Shown here piece by piece: positions 11,755 through 22,540 of a stretch of 64,000 nt of DNA (positions are counted from its first letter, which is position 1; the number at the start of each line of letters is the position of its first letter). The notes beneath the pieces were generated by a model. The model made no database searches and was not told where the DNA came from. It saw nothing but the letters and a program-made list of their open reading frames with translations. The position numbers were made by a program, and so were the translations under genes. This stretch comes from Bettongia penicillata ogilbyi (lineage: Eukaryota; Chordata; Mammalia; Diprotodontia; Potoroidae): the NCBI GenBank assembly GCA_023548195.1, contig JAJHZJ010000694.1:2232001-2296000 (forward strand), in the 5' to 3' direction.

Positions 11755-11860
11755 TGGAATCTATTAACCTTTCATTATCTGTAAAATAAAGAGATTGGAC
11801 TAAAAGAGCACAAAGGTCCCTTCTAAGCTCTAAATTTATGATATTATGGGCACTTACTAC
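11755..11860 (+). mobile_element. MIR-family SINE 3' part
   Basis: Sense MIR tail: 'attatctgtaaaataaagag', 'ggtcccttctaagctctaaa', then 'tttatgatatt'. Confidence 0.55.
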
Positions 11861-12111
11861 CTAATGCACTATGCTAGGAACTGAAGGGGATGCCCAAATG
11901 AACAGTACATCTTCTCATCTAGTGTCTGTTCATAAATCGATGCATTACCTCATCAATATCTCTATTAGGTCTGTATCTCAGAGATCAAAGGAAAAGGACC
12001 CACATGGACAAAAATATCTATAACAGGTCTTTTTGTGGTGGCAAAAAATTGGAAACTGAGAGGATGCCAAGGGAATGACTAAATAAGTTGTTGTCTATGA
12101 TTGCGATGGAT

Positions 12112-12377
12112 GGTTATTATTGTTCAGCTGTTTTATTTGTTTATACAACTCTTCATGATCCCTTTGGGGTTTTCTTGGCAGAGATCCTGGAGTGGTTGAC
12201 CATTTCCTTCTCCAGCTCACTGAACAGATGAGGAAACTGAGGCAAACAGAGTTAAATGATTTGCCCAGGGTCACACAGCCATTAAGTGTCTGAGGCCAGA
12301 TTGAACTCAGGAAGATGAATTTTCCTAACTTCAGACCAGGCAGAGCATTTTATGCTATTGTACACCAACCTAGCTGC
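12112..12377 (-). mobile_element. tRNA-headed SINE with RTE-like tail
   Basis: Antisense order: tail 'ttgttcagctgttttatttg', 'ggggttttcttggcagagat', 'ttccttctccagctcactga', core 'gtcacacagccattaagtgt', and a tRNA-like head near 12340-12375. It interrupts the L1 3' end. Confidence 0.8.
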
Positions 12378-12595
12378 ATTGTGATATGTTTTGAGAAATG
12401 ACAAAAGGGGATGGTTCCAGGAAAACCTGGGAAGATTTATATGAATTGATGCAAAGCGAAGTGCGAAGAATGAGGAAAAATTGTACACAATAGCAGCAAT
12501 ATTAATCATGATAATTAGCTGTCAAAATTCAGCCACTCTGATCAATAAAATGATCCATAACATTCTAACAGAGTGATGATAAAAAAAAAATGCTA

Positions 12596-12919
12596 CAGTT
12601 ATCCCTTCCGCATCATGGGGGTTAAGGGTACAGTGCCCTGTGATCTGGAAATCGGGGAAAAATTTTTTTACTTTCTTCATCCCAAAGAAGTCATCTGAAT
12701 TATTATAGTAGTAAAAGATAAAATATGTTGATATTATACAATGGTATACATATATTTTATGCATTTCTGATTTTCTAAATTTTTTTGTATCATTTGCTGG
12801 TCTTTGCATGTTGTCTGTGACTTTTGCAAAACTTTCCCCAAATTCCCACTGAGTTTCTTATGCCAACCTGCGATACATTGAAACCACAGTGGGGAAAGTT
12901 GTGATGTGGAAGGGATAGT
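12596..12919. mobile_element. Small DNA transposon (MITE) with terminal inverted repeats
   Basis: The left end starts 'cagttatcccttccgcatca' (12596). The right end, reverse complemented, reads 'aactatcccttccacatcac'. This gives ~20-bp imperfect terminal inverted repeats around a ~320-bp AT-rich core with no open frame for a transposase. The left end sits after TA in the L1 host, as expected for Tc1/mariner/Tigger-type elements, and the CAG start is Tigger-like. Family name is tentative. Confidence 0.7.
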
Positions 12920-13219
12920 TCCATCCGTCTCCAGAGAGAACTGGTGAGCTCTGAGTGCAGATTGAACTCATATTTTTTTTCATGTTCTTTTTCTTGCTTT
13001 TTGTCTCCAACATGGCTAATATGGAAATATGTTTTGCATGACTTTACAAAGTATGATGGGTATTATATTACTTGCCTTCTCAATTGGTAGGGAAGGGGCT
13101 AGAGGGAGGGAGAGAATTTGGAACTGAAAAAATAAGTGCTAAAAGTAAATAAATAGATAAACACATTGAAAATGAGGATGGGAAAGTATGATTAGGAGAT
13201 GTATAACCTGAATGTTAGT

Positions 13220-13423
13220 TGTTGTGTTTGTCCTTTGTTCTTGAAGAGGACCATGACATCAAGGAGATGATGACATGACTTGCACTTGACTTTGATCTGA
13301 GTGAGGGATGGCTGTGCAAGGTCACCAGCCTCACTTTCTCCTCCTGAGTCATCTGGGTCCAGTGTCCAGATATTCATCAGGATGACTGGAGATGACCCAG
13401 GATGCAATGGGAGACCTTGGCCC
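13220..13423 (-). mobile_element. MAR1-type SINE with visible TSD
   Basis: A nearly complete antisense MAR1-type SINE: 'cctttgttcttgaagaggac', 'gatgatgacatgacttgcac', 'ggtcaccagcctcactttct', 'cagatattcatcaggatgac' and 'caatgggagacc'. It is flanked by 10-bp near-identical duplications, 'gaatgttagt' (13210-13219) and 'gattgttagt' (13424-13433). Confidence 0.85.
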
Positions 13424-13489
13424 GATTGTTAGTAAAGATCTAAGGAAAGAAGAATAATTCCTGGTTAAAGAATCAAGAAAGCCAACATG

Positions 13490-13835
13490 GAAGAAGTGTC
13501 ACTTAAGATGGTCCTTGAAAAATACATAGGATTTTAATTGGTGGATTTGTTAGGGCAGGTCATGCATCATCTAAGGTGGAAGTATAAGCAAAGGCACAAA
13601 GGAAGGAAAGCACAGAACATGTCTGGGGCATGGAAAATAGTATGATTTGGCTAAATCATAGGGCACCTGGAGATAAAAGAGGTTGGGACTAGATTACAGA
13701 TCTTGAATGGCTAGCTAAATGTTTCGGACTTTATTTGATGGCCAGTTGGGAGTCACTAAAGGTTTTTAATTGAGGGATTGAAGTGAGAGGCAACATCTTA
13801 AACCTTATATCCTCTGCCCTCCAAATACTCCGTAA
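13490..13835 (-). mobile_element. L2 LINE relic
   Basis: Antisense L2: 'tggggcatggaaaatag', 'agattacagatcttgaatgg', then 'gggagtcactaaaggttttt' followed by 'gaagtgagagg'. The same block order is seen in 17560-17935, 51285-52185 and 36300-36720. Confidence 0.6.
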
Positions 13836-13844
13836 TCCAGTGAC

Positions 13845-13985
13845 ATAGATTTTCTTACTGTTCCTAGAAAAAGACACTCCATCTCCCTATTCCAGACATT
13901 TTCACTGGCTGGCCCCAAAGCCTAGAATGTTCACCCTCCTCTTCCCTATGTCCTGGCTTCCTTCCTACACCACTTTAAAGTTTAC
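13845..13985 (+). mobile_element. Possible L2 LINE fragment
   Basis: Pyrimidine-rich sense-L2-like text ('cactggctggccccaaagcc', 'cctagaatgttcaccctcc'). Short, tentative. Confidence 0.4.
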
Positions 13986-14004
13986 AAAGTACTTTCCTCA
14001 TGAG

Positions 14005-14110
14005 AATGAGTGAATGAAAAAGCATTTATTAAGCACTTATTATGTGCTCCATACTGGTGATACAAAAAGAAAAGTAAGACAATTTCTGCTCTCAACATAT
14101 ACAGAAAGTT
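14005..14110 (-). mobile_element. L2 LINE 3' tail
   Basis: Antisense L2 end: 'gaatgaaaaagcatttatta', 'agcacttattatgtgctcca', then 'ggtgatacaaaaagaaaag'. Confidence 0.65.
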
Positions 14111-14520
14111 TCAGATGCAAGTCAGATGGGGAGGTCCCATGGTCCTTTCAGAGCAGTGGCAAAGTTGATAGGAAGAAAATTTTTTAGCATCATTTCTGCC
14201 GATAAATTCATATCAGTTTCTGATGCTGAAACTTTTGACAGCACCAAGGACTTTGGTGGTGAGAACCATCTGGTACTTTGGTGGCTCTGGCTACAACATA
14301 GCCAAAGAAACAGTTGCCAGGCCTTATCTCCAGAGGTGTTGTATGCTAGATGGATGATGGCTTCTGGAGTTGGACTAGAAGCAGAACAGGGAATCCAAGA
14401 GAGTGGCTGCTCCCAGGGCTCTTGGGCTTATCTACCTAGCAGTGGTTGTTCATTGACTGTATCCGTAGTATCGAGGAAGGTGATTCCCTTCTCCATAGTA
14501 ACTGAAGTAAGTACAACCCT
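14111..14520. other. Unclassified, chance open frame
   Basis: Contains a 132-codon plus frame (14126-14524) and, on the minus strand, a short Gly/Tyr-containing peptide near 14460-14520. Neither has a recognisable domain or flanking gene structure. Confidence 0.35.
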
Positions 14521-14524
14521 ATAA

Positions 14525-14683
14525 AGTCGCTAGAAAAGTGTTCTTATCCCCATTTTACAAATGATGAAACTGAAACATAGCTGCCTATTAGATGATCAGA
14601 GCTAAGAATTGAATCCAAGTCTCCTGACACCATGTTCAGTCCTTTTTCTGCTGTGCACTATGCTGCCTTTCATTTCTTTTTGA
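14525..14683 (-). mobile_element. MIR-family SINE
   Basis: Antisense MIR text: 'ccccattttacaaatgatga', 'aactgaaacatagctgcc', 'gaattgaatccaagtctcct'. Confidence 0.55.
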
Positions 14684-14689
14684 AGTCAA

Positions 14690-14975
14690 CTGTCCAGCTT
14701 TGATGCTACCTCCTCTGATTTTTCAAACCCATTTCTCCCCCCAAAATGATGGTCCTCTTAAAACTTCCTGTTTTCATTTCTTCTTTGTGTCTATCATATT
14801 CTGTATTATACTTATTTGTGTTATGTGTTTTATATTATTATTTTATATACATTTTTCATCTTCCCTAGAAGATTATAAGGTTCTTGAGGACAGGAAGTAT
14901 GTTTTTTCCTTTGTATCCTTAATGTCCAGCACCATGTCTCATATATGTACTCATTCATTCATTGACATATCTACC
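14690..14975 (+). mobile_element. L2 LINE 3' end
   Basis: Sense L2 end: a pyrimidine-rich stretch, then 'ataaggttcttgaggacagg', 'ctttgtatccttaatgtcca' and 'gcaccatgtctcatatat'. Confidence 0.6.
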
Positions 14976-15121
14976 TGCCTGTTTATCCATCTGTTTGTCC
15001 ATCCTGTTTGTCCATCTGTCTGTTTATTCCTTGTTTTGGTCAGTTGTTTTTCTAGACCTATGATTTCACTGGTATAGTGAATATTGCATGAGAAAATGCT
15101 ACAAATTCATACCTGTTCTTC

Positions 15122-15255
15122 AACTTACAGTCTTGTAAAGTTATCTGCATACAGTGAGAGGTTAAGTGATTTTCCCAGTGTGACATTGGTCTGTGACTGA
15201 GACCACACTAAAATTCCAATTCTGAGACTGGTCATTTGACTAAGCTTTGTCTATC
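15122..15255 (-). mobile_element. MIR-family SINE
   Basis: Diverged antisense core: 'gagaggttaagtgattttcc' followed by text aligned to the acceptor-side MIR core. Confidence 0.45.
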
Positions 15256-16537
15256 CATTAGTCCAGGCTACCTATATTAGGTAGGAACTGGATGAATATT
15301 TGCTGAATTGAACTGAACTGAGTTGAAACCCACAGCCCCACAGGCAAGGGGAGTTTTGGAGAGGAGAAAAGAGACAGACTTGGCCAACGTCACATTCAGT
15401 CTGGGGTTGCCCTGAACAGACATTGGACCATTCAGAAGAGAGTGGTTGCTACCAAGCAGAACAGGACACCACAGAGGAGGAACAGGAGTCTATGGCTCTT
15501 TATTTTCCTCTTGGATCCAACCCAAAGTCTACATTGAGGTGATGAGGATGGAGTGACCCAGGCTTTGTTGATTATATTTCTGTCATCTTTCCCTTCTCCC
15601 TGTAGGCCAACACTTAGGCAGTCCCAACAGCTTTTGTCACTTCCTCAACACAGAATAGGATTTGTCAATGGACACCCTGGGCAATTCAAAGTAACTTTGC
15701 CAAATAATGATGTTAAATAGAAGCAGACCTAGCTTGTCTTCCCCAGGCCCATAAAGTAGTTGCCTCAGAACTTGCAATGGGACACATTAAGTTCTCTTCC
15801 ATTTTTTTCCCCAACTTTTTCCCACCAGCTTCCGGGTGGGTGTAAAACTGGAAAAAGGGGAGAAAAAATTCATTTTTTCTCAAGTGTCATAATAGAGCTC
15901 TAAAAGTCAGAGACAAGCTTGTATCTACTTGCATTGTCCATAGAACTAATGCCCAGAAGTGAGTGGTGGTGAGAGCTTGGAAAAATAGAAAAATGAAAGA
16001 TTTCCTTCCCATGCCCTCCAACTCTGTCTGCTCTAAAGAGGACAAACAGTGCTTAATCAACTCACTCATTAAACTTTTCAGGATGTGAATATTTCTTTTA
16101 ATTAAAATGGGAGGGATTATGACTGCTTATGAGAAGTTTGTGGATCTTCTGTAAATCTTGATAAAGCTACTCAAGACAGAGAGGCCAGTTTGGCAGAACA
16201 GCCAGTGTCTAGACTCATATTAGAACAAGCCCATTCATTCATCCATCTTCCTGACAACTCTAACTACTGACTTTCATAGACCTTTCTAAAAGATTTAGAA
16301 ATAGGGTAGGCCCTAGACATAACTGCAAAGTGCGTCTGGAGGCCGAGCTTTCCCTTTCTGTATTTCTTTTTTCTCCTTCCTGTGAAAACACTTCCCCGCT
16401 TTGCCTATAGTAACTTCTTACTCTTTTCTCTATTCTCCTATCTTTTCTCAAGTGACTGATTCCCAGTCATTTATACCTAAATGTAAGTTAGTTTTTAATA
16501 TATTATCTTCCAGGGGTATTTGAATTTTGTCTGATCT
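15256..16537. other. Unclassified intergenic DNA
   Basis: No gene or confident repeat is visible. Short L2-like 'atgaatatttgctgaattga' text occurs near 15290. Open frames are all under 70 codons. Confidence 0.45.
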
Positions 16538-16705
16538 GGGACAGCCAGGTAACCCTTTGGATAGAGTGCTAGGTCTGAAGTCAGGAAGACCTGTGTTCAA
16601 AATGGCCCCAGACAATAACTGGGTGACCCTGGACAATACACTTAACTTCTGTTTGCCTCCGTTTCCCCATCTGTAGAATGGAAATCATAATATCACCTAC
16701 CTCCC
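16538..16705 (+). mobile_element. tRNA-headed SINE
   Basis: Sense head 'gggacagccaggtaaccctt' then 'ggatagagtgctaggtctga', 'agtcaggaagacctgtgttc', 'gggtgaccctggacaataca' and 'gtttccccatctgtagaatg'. It lacks the RTE-like tail and runs directly into L1 text. Confidence 0.75.
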
Positions 16706-17565
16706 CAAAACTTTCACAGACAGTTTCTCAGATAAAGGTTTCATTTCTCCAATATATAAAGAACTTTGTCAAACTTGTAAGAATACCAGTCATTCCCCAA
16801 TTGATAAATGGTCAAAGGATAGGAACAGGCTATTTTTTCAATGAAGAAAATAAAACTATATATAGTCATATGAAAAATACTCTAAATTATTATTAATTAG
16901 AGAAATGCAAATTAAATCAGCTTTGAGATATAATCTTATACCTATCCGATTGACTAAAATGATAGATGCCCTTCAATTGGGGAATGGCTAAACAAGTTGT
17001 GGTATGTGATTCTGATGGAATACTACTATGACATAAGAAATGATGAGTTGGTTGATTTTAGAAAAGCAAAGAAAGACTTACATAAAATAATACAAGTGAA
17101 ATGAGCAGTACCAAGTGAATGTTATACATAGTAACAGAAATACTGTCCTAAGAACAACTTTGGCTAATCTACCTTGAGTACTATAAATACTTAAACTATG
17201 TACAAAGGACCTATGAAGGAAGATACTATCCACCTCCAAAGAAAAAACTGATAAAGAGAAGTATGTATAGTGCATAGTTTAGTATAGTTTAACATATATC
17301 TCTAGTTCTATGTAAAATTTGTTTAATTGTAGCCTTCTCTAGGGCAGGATAGGGAGGGAGGAAGAAAAGAAAAGTACACAGCAGAAAAAAAAGAAAACAG
17401 AAGAAAGCATAGAAAAGCAGGGTAGCTTTGAAAACAATGTGTAAATATTTATTACATAATTGGATTTTTTTAAAGTAAATAGTCTGAAATGGAAATTCAT
17501 GGTTTATACTGAATCTTCTATGTTCTGTGTACATGAAAATGTTCTTTTTTTTATCTTTTTGTATT
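16706..17565 (+). mobile_element. L1 ORF2-end and 3' UTR fragment
   Basis: Sense L1: 'accagtcattccccaattga', 'tagtcatatgaaaaatactc', 'cttcaattggggaatggcta' and 'gaaatgatgagttggttgat' occur in the order seen at 55229-56206. The 5' part of the element is missing, as usual for L1 copies. Confidence 0.65.
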
Positions 17566-17935
17566 TAAGTTTAGAATGAATAAAAAGTTGAAACAAAGAT
17601 GGGATTTTAGATGGGATATAAAGGAAACCAGGGAAATCAGTGGGTAGAGTTAAGGAGGGAGAGCATTGCAAGCTTGGGGAAAGCAAGAGAAAAAGATGGA
17701 AACTGAGAGATGGAATATGTTGTTCATGTAGTAACCATGAGGTCAATGTCACTGAATCAAAGAGTATGAATCAAGGGAGTAAAGTGTAAGACTGGAAAAG
17801 TAAGAGAGAACTGGGTTATGGAGGGTTTTTCAATGCCAAATGGAGCATTTTGTATTTGATCCTTGGAGATAGTGAGCCACTGCAGTTCATTGAGTAGGGG
17901 AGTGATGTGGTCAAGCCTGGCAGAAGGAACCGAAG
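17566..17935 (-). mobile_element. L2 LINE relic
   Basis: Antisense L2: 'aaccagggaaatcagtgggt', 'gagcattgcaagcttgggg', 'gtcaatgtcactgaatcaaa', 'gggagtgatgtggtcaagcc'. Confidence 0.65.
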
Positions 17936-18264
17936 GACAGCTTTTTACACAATAAACTGCACCTGTCAGCACAAGTAGATTCAGACAGCTCACAGAACTA
18001 GGGAATGCCCTCACTGAAGCATCATTAATGTGACTAGCAAGGACAGGGGAAATGCCTGAGGTGTAAAGCCCCAAAAAGATACAAGGTGGAGTCAGGTATA
18101 CAACAATTCCGATTCAGGTTTCGTAGGTCTCTGTGGCTATATGGGCACTGCACAGATGTCTGAATGAATGCTTGTTTTTGTTTCTTTTTCTTGTGTTGAC
18201 TTCCCCCTTCCTATTCTCCTTGCATCCCTTTTCCCCCATCTCAACTGCCCTGAAAGACAATTCT
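17936..18264. other. No recognisable feature
   Basis: About 330 bases between two L2 pieces; no repeat or gene recognised. Confidence 0.35.
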
Positions 18265-18465
18265 GTTCAATTCAACAAGAATTTATAGAGTGCTTACTGT
18301 AACTCAGCATGGTATATAATACAACTGATTCCCTATCCTCAGGAAACTTACATTCTAGTTAGGGATATAAGACACAAGCAGATGAAAGACATATGATGAA
18401 GCTGAAATAGCTGAGAGACATACAGGCTACTTAAATGTTCAGTAAATATTTAAGGAAAATGAGGC
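18265..18465 (-). mobile_element. L2 LINE, tail segment
   Basis: Antisense L2 3' end: 'caattcaacaagaatttata', 'gagtgcttactgtaactcag', 'aaacttacattctagttagg'. It is continued by 18655-19285 and 19640-19870, so SINEs at 18468 and 19290 inserted into it. Confidence 0.65.
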
Positions 18466-18467
18466 AT

Positions 18468-18650
18468 TATAATGTAATGAAAAAATATCTTGCTTTCAAG
18501 TTAGAGGGCCTGGATTCAAATACTGGGTTTTTGCTTACTAGTTCTATGACCTTGGGTAGCCATTTAACATCTCTGGTTCTCAGTTTCCTCAACTGTAAAA
18601 TAAGGAATTAGCTTTAAGGTCCTTCAAAACTCTAAGTTCTGTAAGCGAGA
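18468..18650 (+). mobile_element. MIR/THER-type SINE
   Basis: Sense: 'gggcctggattcaaatactg', 'tatgaccttgggtagccatt', 'ctcagtttcctcaactgtaa', 'ttaaggtccttcaaaactct'. It interrupts an antisense L2. Confidence 0.65.
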
Positions 18651-18654
18651 GATC

Positions 18655-19285
18655 ATTTCAGGTCAATGAAAGTTTCATGGAGAATATGACACAAGGGTGG
18701 ATAAACATAATGTTTTTATGGGACAGGGAGAAAACTTTTGTGGCTGGAATATAGAGTTATGTGGGGGAATAGTGAAAGAGGGGATGTGGTAGGTAGCCAG
18801 ATTATGGAATGTTGTGACAACAAAACTGTAGGTCTTGAGTTTTTAGCCTGTGGGCAGTGATGGACTAGTACCAGGCTAGGAGCAGAGTGGTAACATGATG
18901 AAAACGGCATTTGGGGAAGGCTAATTTGTTGGTTTTGTGCAGGATGAGTTGTGGCTCAGAAAGACCAATGAGATGGCTATGGGATGAAAATGGAAGGGAC
19001 ATAGACAAGATTTGCCTGGAAAGAATAAATATCAGGAGTTGGCAGCTGATTGGACATGAGGCACAAAGGAGAAGGAGGGAGAGATTATAGATAACTCCAA
19101 AGATTCAAGGTAGGGGTCCGGGTAGAATGGTGATGCCACTAACATAAGCAGAGAAGGTAGGAAGGAGAAAAAGCTTTGTAACTGCAGAGGAGGACTGTAA
19201 CTTTAAATAAATTTGAAAGGGTAAAAGGTGAAAACTCATCTTTATACAGATTTAGACTAAAATAGCTTAAAACAGCACTAAGACT
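18655..19285 (-). mobile_element. L2 LINE, middle segment
   Basis: Antisense L2 text, diverged: 'gtgggcagtgatggactagt', 'caatgagatggctatgggat', 'attggacatgaggcacaaag' and 'gtagaatggtgatgccacta'. Confidence 0.55.
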
Positions 19286-19289
19286 TTTG

Positions 19290-19545
19290 GAATATTTTGT
19301 ATGGCATCTTGAGGGCTGTAAAGTACTTTCTTATCCATGATATAAGAAGTGTAAATAGTTACAGTCCCAGTTTACAGATGAAGAAGCTGAAGCTTTGAGA
19401 AGTTAAGCAATTTGCATAATGTCACACAACTAATGAGGGTCAGAATGAGTACACAAGCTCAGCTACTCCTGACTCCACATGTAGTGGTTTTTCCACTGTA
19501 CCATTTTGCTTCCAGTTTGTTACAAGACCTCCAAGTGAAAATGGC
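19290..19545 (-). mobile_element. MIR-family SINE
   Basis: Antisense: 'tcccagtttacagatgaaga', 'agctttgagaagttaagcaa', 'tcacacaactaatgagggtc', 'tcctgactccacatgtagtg'. Confidence 0.6.
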
Positions 19546-19639
19546 TTATAGAAAGCTAGAGATATGGGACAGGTTGTCTTGGAGACGGAACAAATGGGAG
19601 ACACCAATTTCTCAAACATGTGTGTGATGCCTTCTACAA

Positions 19640-19870
19640 ATGAGGCACCAACACACCAGGCTAGACATTTAGAGATAATAATTGAAGTCACAAGAACACA
19701 TTGGCCCTCCAAGGCAGAGACAATGGCATAGAGTCAAAGACTGAGCCTTGGGGAACAAATTAGTAAGTGGAAGAAAGAATAAGAACCAATACAGGAGATA
19801 GAGTGGCCAGAGAGGTAGAGATAAAGATAGCATGATATCACAGAAACAAAGGAAGAGTTTCTTTATTTAA
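19640..19870 (-). mobile_element. L2 LINE, continued
   Basis: Antisense L2 near its RT-coding part: 'agactgagccttggggaaca', 'gagtggccagagaggtagag', 'gatatcacagaaacaaagga'. Its complement corresponds to the L2 RT region in better preserved copies. Confidence 0.6.
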
Positions 19871-19884
19871 AAGTGTTGATTTGT

Positions 19885-20510
19885 GCTTATTTTTTAAAAC
19901 AATTTGAATGTTTTTATTGATACTTTCTGTTTCTTACATCACCAGTCATTCCAAATATCCCTCCCCGCATCAGAGCCATCCCATATGGCAAACAATATTT
20001 TTTCAGACAAAAAAAAATCAGTACAACTGTTAGATACTTTGAAAAAGTCTAAAGACATGTAAAATATGTGACATTTGTGGACCTTCTGCCACAACGAGGG
20101 AGTAAATTGGAAATGACTTCTCATATTTCTTCTTTCAAGTCCTATTTTATCTTAATAATTTATAAATTTTATAATTTATAATATAATAAAAATACATAAT
20201 ATTTTTTGTTACTGTTTTTATTTTTGGCATATCATTCTTTTAGTTTACGTTGTTGTAGTTCCAGGGTATATTGTTTTCTTGACTCTGTTTACTCCACTCT
20301 GCATCAGTTCATATAGCTCTTTCCATGCTTCTCTATATCCATCACACATACTTTTTTTTTTACAACACAGTAATGTTTCATTACTTTCACATCCCACGAT
20401 TTGTTGAGCCATTCCCCAATTGATGGGCAATTACTTTGTTTCCAATTATTATTAGCCATCAGAAAGTCTTGCTATAAAAAATTTGTAGTATATAAAGAAC
20501 TTTTTCTTAT
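19885..20510 (-). mobile_element. L1 3' UTR, 5'-truncated
   Basis: Starts with a T-rich tail complement (19885-19925) and ends in 'attccccaattgatgggcaa', 'ctttgtttccaattattatt' and 'gccatcagaaagtcttgcta', all antisense L1 3' text as in HAL1 copy 1 (3860-3930). Confidence 0.7.
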
Positions 20511-20559
20511 TGTTGCCTTCCTTGGATTCTGCTCGGCTTGAGAAACAAGAAATAGGGTC

Positions 20560-21250
20560 AACACCTGAGAATCAACACTTCCCAACACTTGGGAATCTCA
20601 AAGAGGTCACCACCTAGTTCAGGTCCTTGTCACTTCTTGCTGGTTTGTTTCATTAACCTCCTCACATTTCCCCCTGCTTCTAGTCTGTGCTGTCTCTAGT
20701 TCATCTTCCATACAGATGCCAAAATAATCTCCCTAAAGCTTTTGTCTGATTGCATCATTCCCTTCCCTAAGAATCATCGGTGATTCCCTATTTCTTCTAA
20801 GATAAAGTACCAACTGCCTGGCCCTCTACAGTCTGGTACCAGGCTATTTTTCCAGGCATCTTACATCACTCCCTTTCATGGGTTTTATGTTCCAGTCAAA
20901 TGAGCTGTCCTACCAATTTTTGTCCAAACTCAACATTCCATCTCCACCTCCAAGAAGAACACCATTTTTCCTCCCCTATGTTTTAAAGACTCTTTAGCTT
21001 CCTTCAAGGCTCAATTCAGTGCCACCTCCTGAATTTTGATCCCATTTGAGTCCATTTTGATCTCCTTGGTTATTAATGCTCTCTCCTTCCCCAAATTGTC
21101 CTGTACCTTTGTACACATTGTATCAGCTCAGTAGAATTTAAGTTCCTTGAGGGCAGGAATTGTTTTCAGTTTTATCTTTATTTCCCAAGCACCTAGCCCA
21201 ATGTCTTGCATGTAGCAGGTTCTTCACAAATGTTTGTTAAATTGATCTGA
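20560..21250 (+). mobile_element. L2 LINE 3' end, well preserved
   Basis: The best sense L2 end in the window: 'cttcaaggctcaattcagtg', 'ccacctcctgaattttgatc', 'gtagaatttaagttccttga', 'gggcaggaattgttttcag', 'gtagcaggttcttcacaaat' and a final 'gtttgttaaattga'. Confidence 0.75.
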
Positions 21251-21719
21251 GGGATATTTAGGAAAAACTTTTTAATAATTAGAGTTCTCCAATAGTAGAA
21301 TGGGTTTTCTCTGAAGGTAATGAGTTCCCTGTTTCTAGAAGAGGTGAAATAAAAATATATAACCATTCATCAGAGGTTGGCCTAAGGTTACCTAAGTTAA
21401 CCTGTCAACTTTAAGATGATGTGATTCTTAACTTGGATTGAAGACATTTTCCCCTATTCAGTCCTATTTTACCTCTTCTAGATTGAGTTTTCCCATAAAG
21501 TTTTCCTGATGAGCCCAACCCCACAAAGTTTACTTTTTTTCTTGGTGTCTCCTCAGAACTTAAGTCTTTGGCTAGTACTACATCATACTATGTTATTCTT
21601 TGGTAGAATACAGTATAGGCTTTCTTTTATTGATATTGACTTAATTTAAAGTTATTTAATATGTGTGCACCCAGCCTTCCCCATTGGATTATCAACCCTC
21701 TAGGAGAGGGACTGTGTCT

Positions 21720-21827
21720 CCTAAAAAAGATGAGAGTGTCCAAGAATGTGGCGATGGTAGACTCCCTTGGTATTCCATCCTAGTCAGGCCATATCTGGAC
21801 AACTGTGTTCCTTTTTAGGTTCCACAG
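21720..21827 (+). mobile_element. L3/CR1 LINE, first segment
   Basis: Sense L3: 'aggccatatctggacaactg' and 'tgttcctttttaggttccac', the region coding for the end of the RT-like protein in CR1. It resumes at 22147 and 22541 after two insertions. Confidence 0.6.
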
Positions 21828-22146
21828 TCAGTCAATAAGAATTTATTAAGCTCTTATGATGTGCCAGGCATTGTGCTAGGTGATAAAGATACAGGAGCAC
21901 AAATGAAACTCTCCTTGCTGTCAAGTAGCTTGTATTCTGTTGGGGAAAATTACATGAACATAAGTATATGGGCATGTATATACACATGTACATGGACCTA
22001 TATATTTTATAAACATGAGTGTGCATACAGAGTATATGTGAGGGCATTTCCATACACATATGTATCCATACATGTATGCATGGATTTTGTGTTTCATATA
22101 TGTGTAGGAAATCGTCCTTGCCTTCAAGGAGCTTATATTCTAATAG
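21828..22146 (-). mobile_element. L2 LINE tail inserted in L3
   Basis: Antisense L2 3' end: 'cagtcaataagaatttatta', 'agctcttatgatgtgccagg', 'cattgtgctaggtgataaag'. A second 'ccttcaaggagcttatattc' block at 22121 suggests an internal duplication around an AT/GT-rich 'catgtatatacacatgtaca' stretch. Confidence 0.65.
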
Positions 22147-22263
22147 AAAGTTTAAGAAGGATATTATTCAACTGCAGAGCATCCAGAGAAGAATGACCAG
22201 GATGCTAAAACACCTTGAACTCATATCATATGAAGATAGGCTGAAGGAACTGGAGATGTTTGA
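22147..22263 (+). mobile_element. L3/CR1 LINE, second segment
   Basis: Sense L3: 'catccagagaagaatgacca', 'ggatgctaaaacaccttgaa', 'catatgaagataggctgaag', 'gaactggagatgtttgatc'. Confidence 0.7.
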
Positions 22264-22540
22264 TCAAATAACAATAATTGTTATAGATAGTATTTATATA
22301 GCTCATAAAGTCTGCCTAGTGCTTTACATATCTTATCTCATTGGATCCTCACAACAACCCTATAAAATATCTGTTATTTTTATTTCCATTTTTCATAGGA
22401 GGAAACTAAGGCTAAGGAGAGACTAAGTGACTTGTCCTTTTGTCCACAGAGCTAGTAAGGTCCAAGGCAGGATTTGAATGCAGGTTTTCCTAACTCTTAA
22501 ATCCAATGCTTTATCTAATAAACCATCTAGCTGCTAAAGG
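22264..22540 (-). mobile_element. MIR-type SINE inserted in L3
   Basis: Antisense: 'catcttatctcattggatcc', 'tcacaacaaccctataaaat', 'ggaggaaactaaggctaagg', 'ggcaggatttgaatgcaggt' and 'accatctagctgct' at the end. Confidence 0.75.

Larger units (their letters stand above)
11955..13165 (+). mobile_element. L1 3' end carrying two nested insertions
   Basis: Sense L1 ORF2-end/3'UTR text is readable in three pieces: 11955-12111, 12378-12595 and 12920-13165. Phrases such as 'gaccatcatggacaaaaata'-like text near 12000, 'ggtttcag'-like text near 12415, and 'aacatggctaatatggaaat' near 13010 match the other L1 3' ends at 55229-56206. A minus-strand SINE (12112-12377) and an inverted-repeat DNA element (12596-12919) interrupt it. 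The L1 text reads through when both are removed. Confidence 0.7.

Noticed and set aside
14126..14524. 132-codon plus frame; minus strand shows a short YYGEGNHLPRYYGYSQ-like peptide reminiscent of Gly/Tyr-rich keratin-associated proteins
   Set aside because: Only about 20 residues, a stop just upstream, no cysteine or repeat pattern, no neighbouring family members. Not enough to call a gene or pseudogene.
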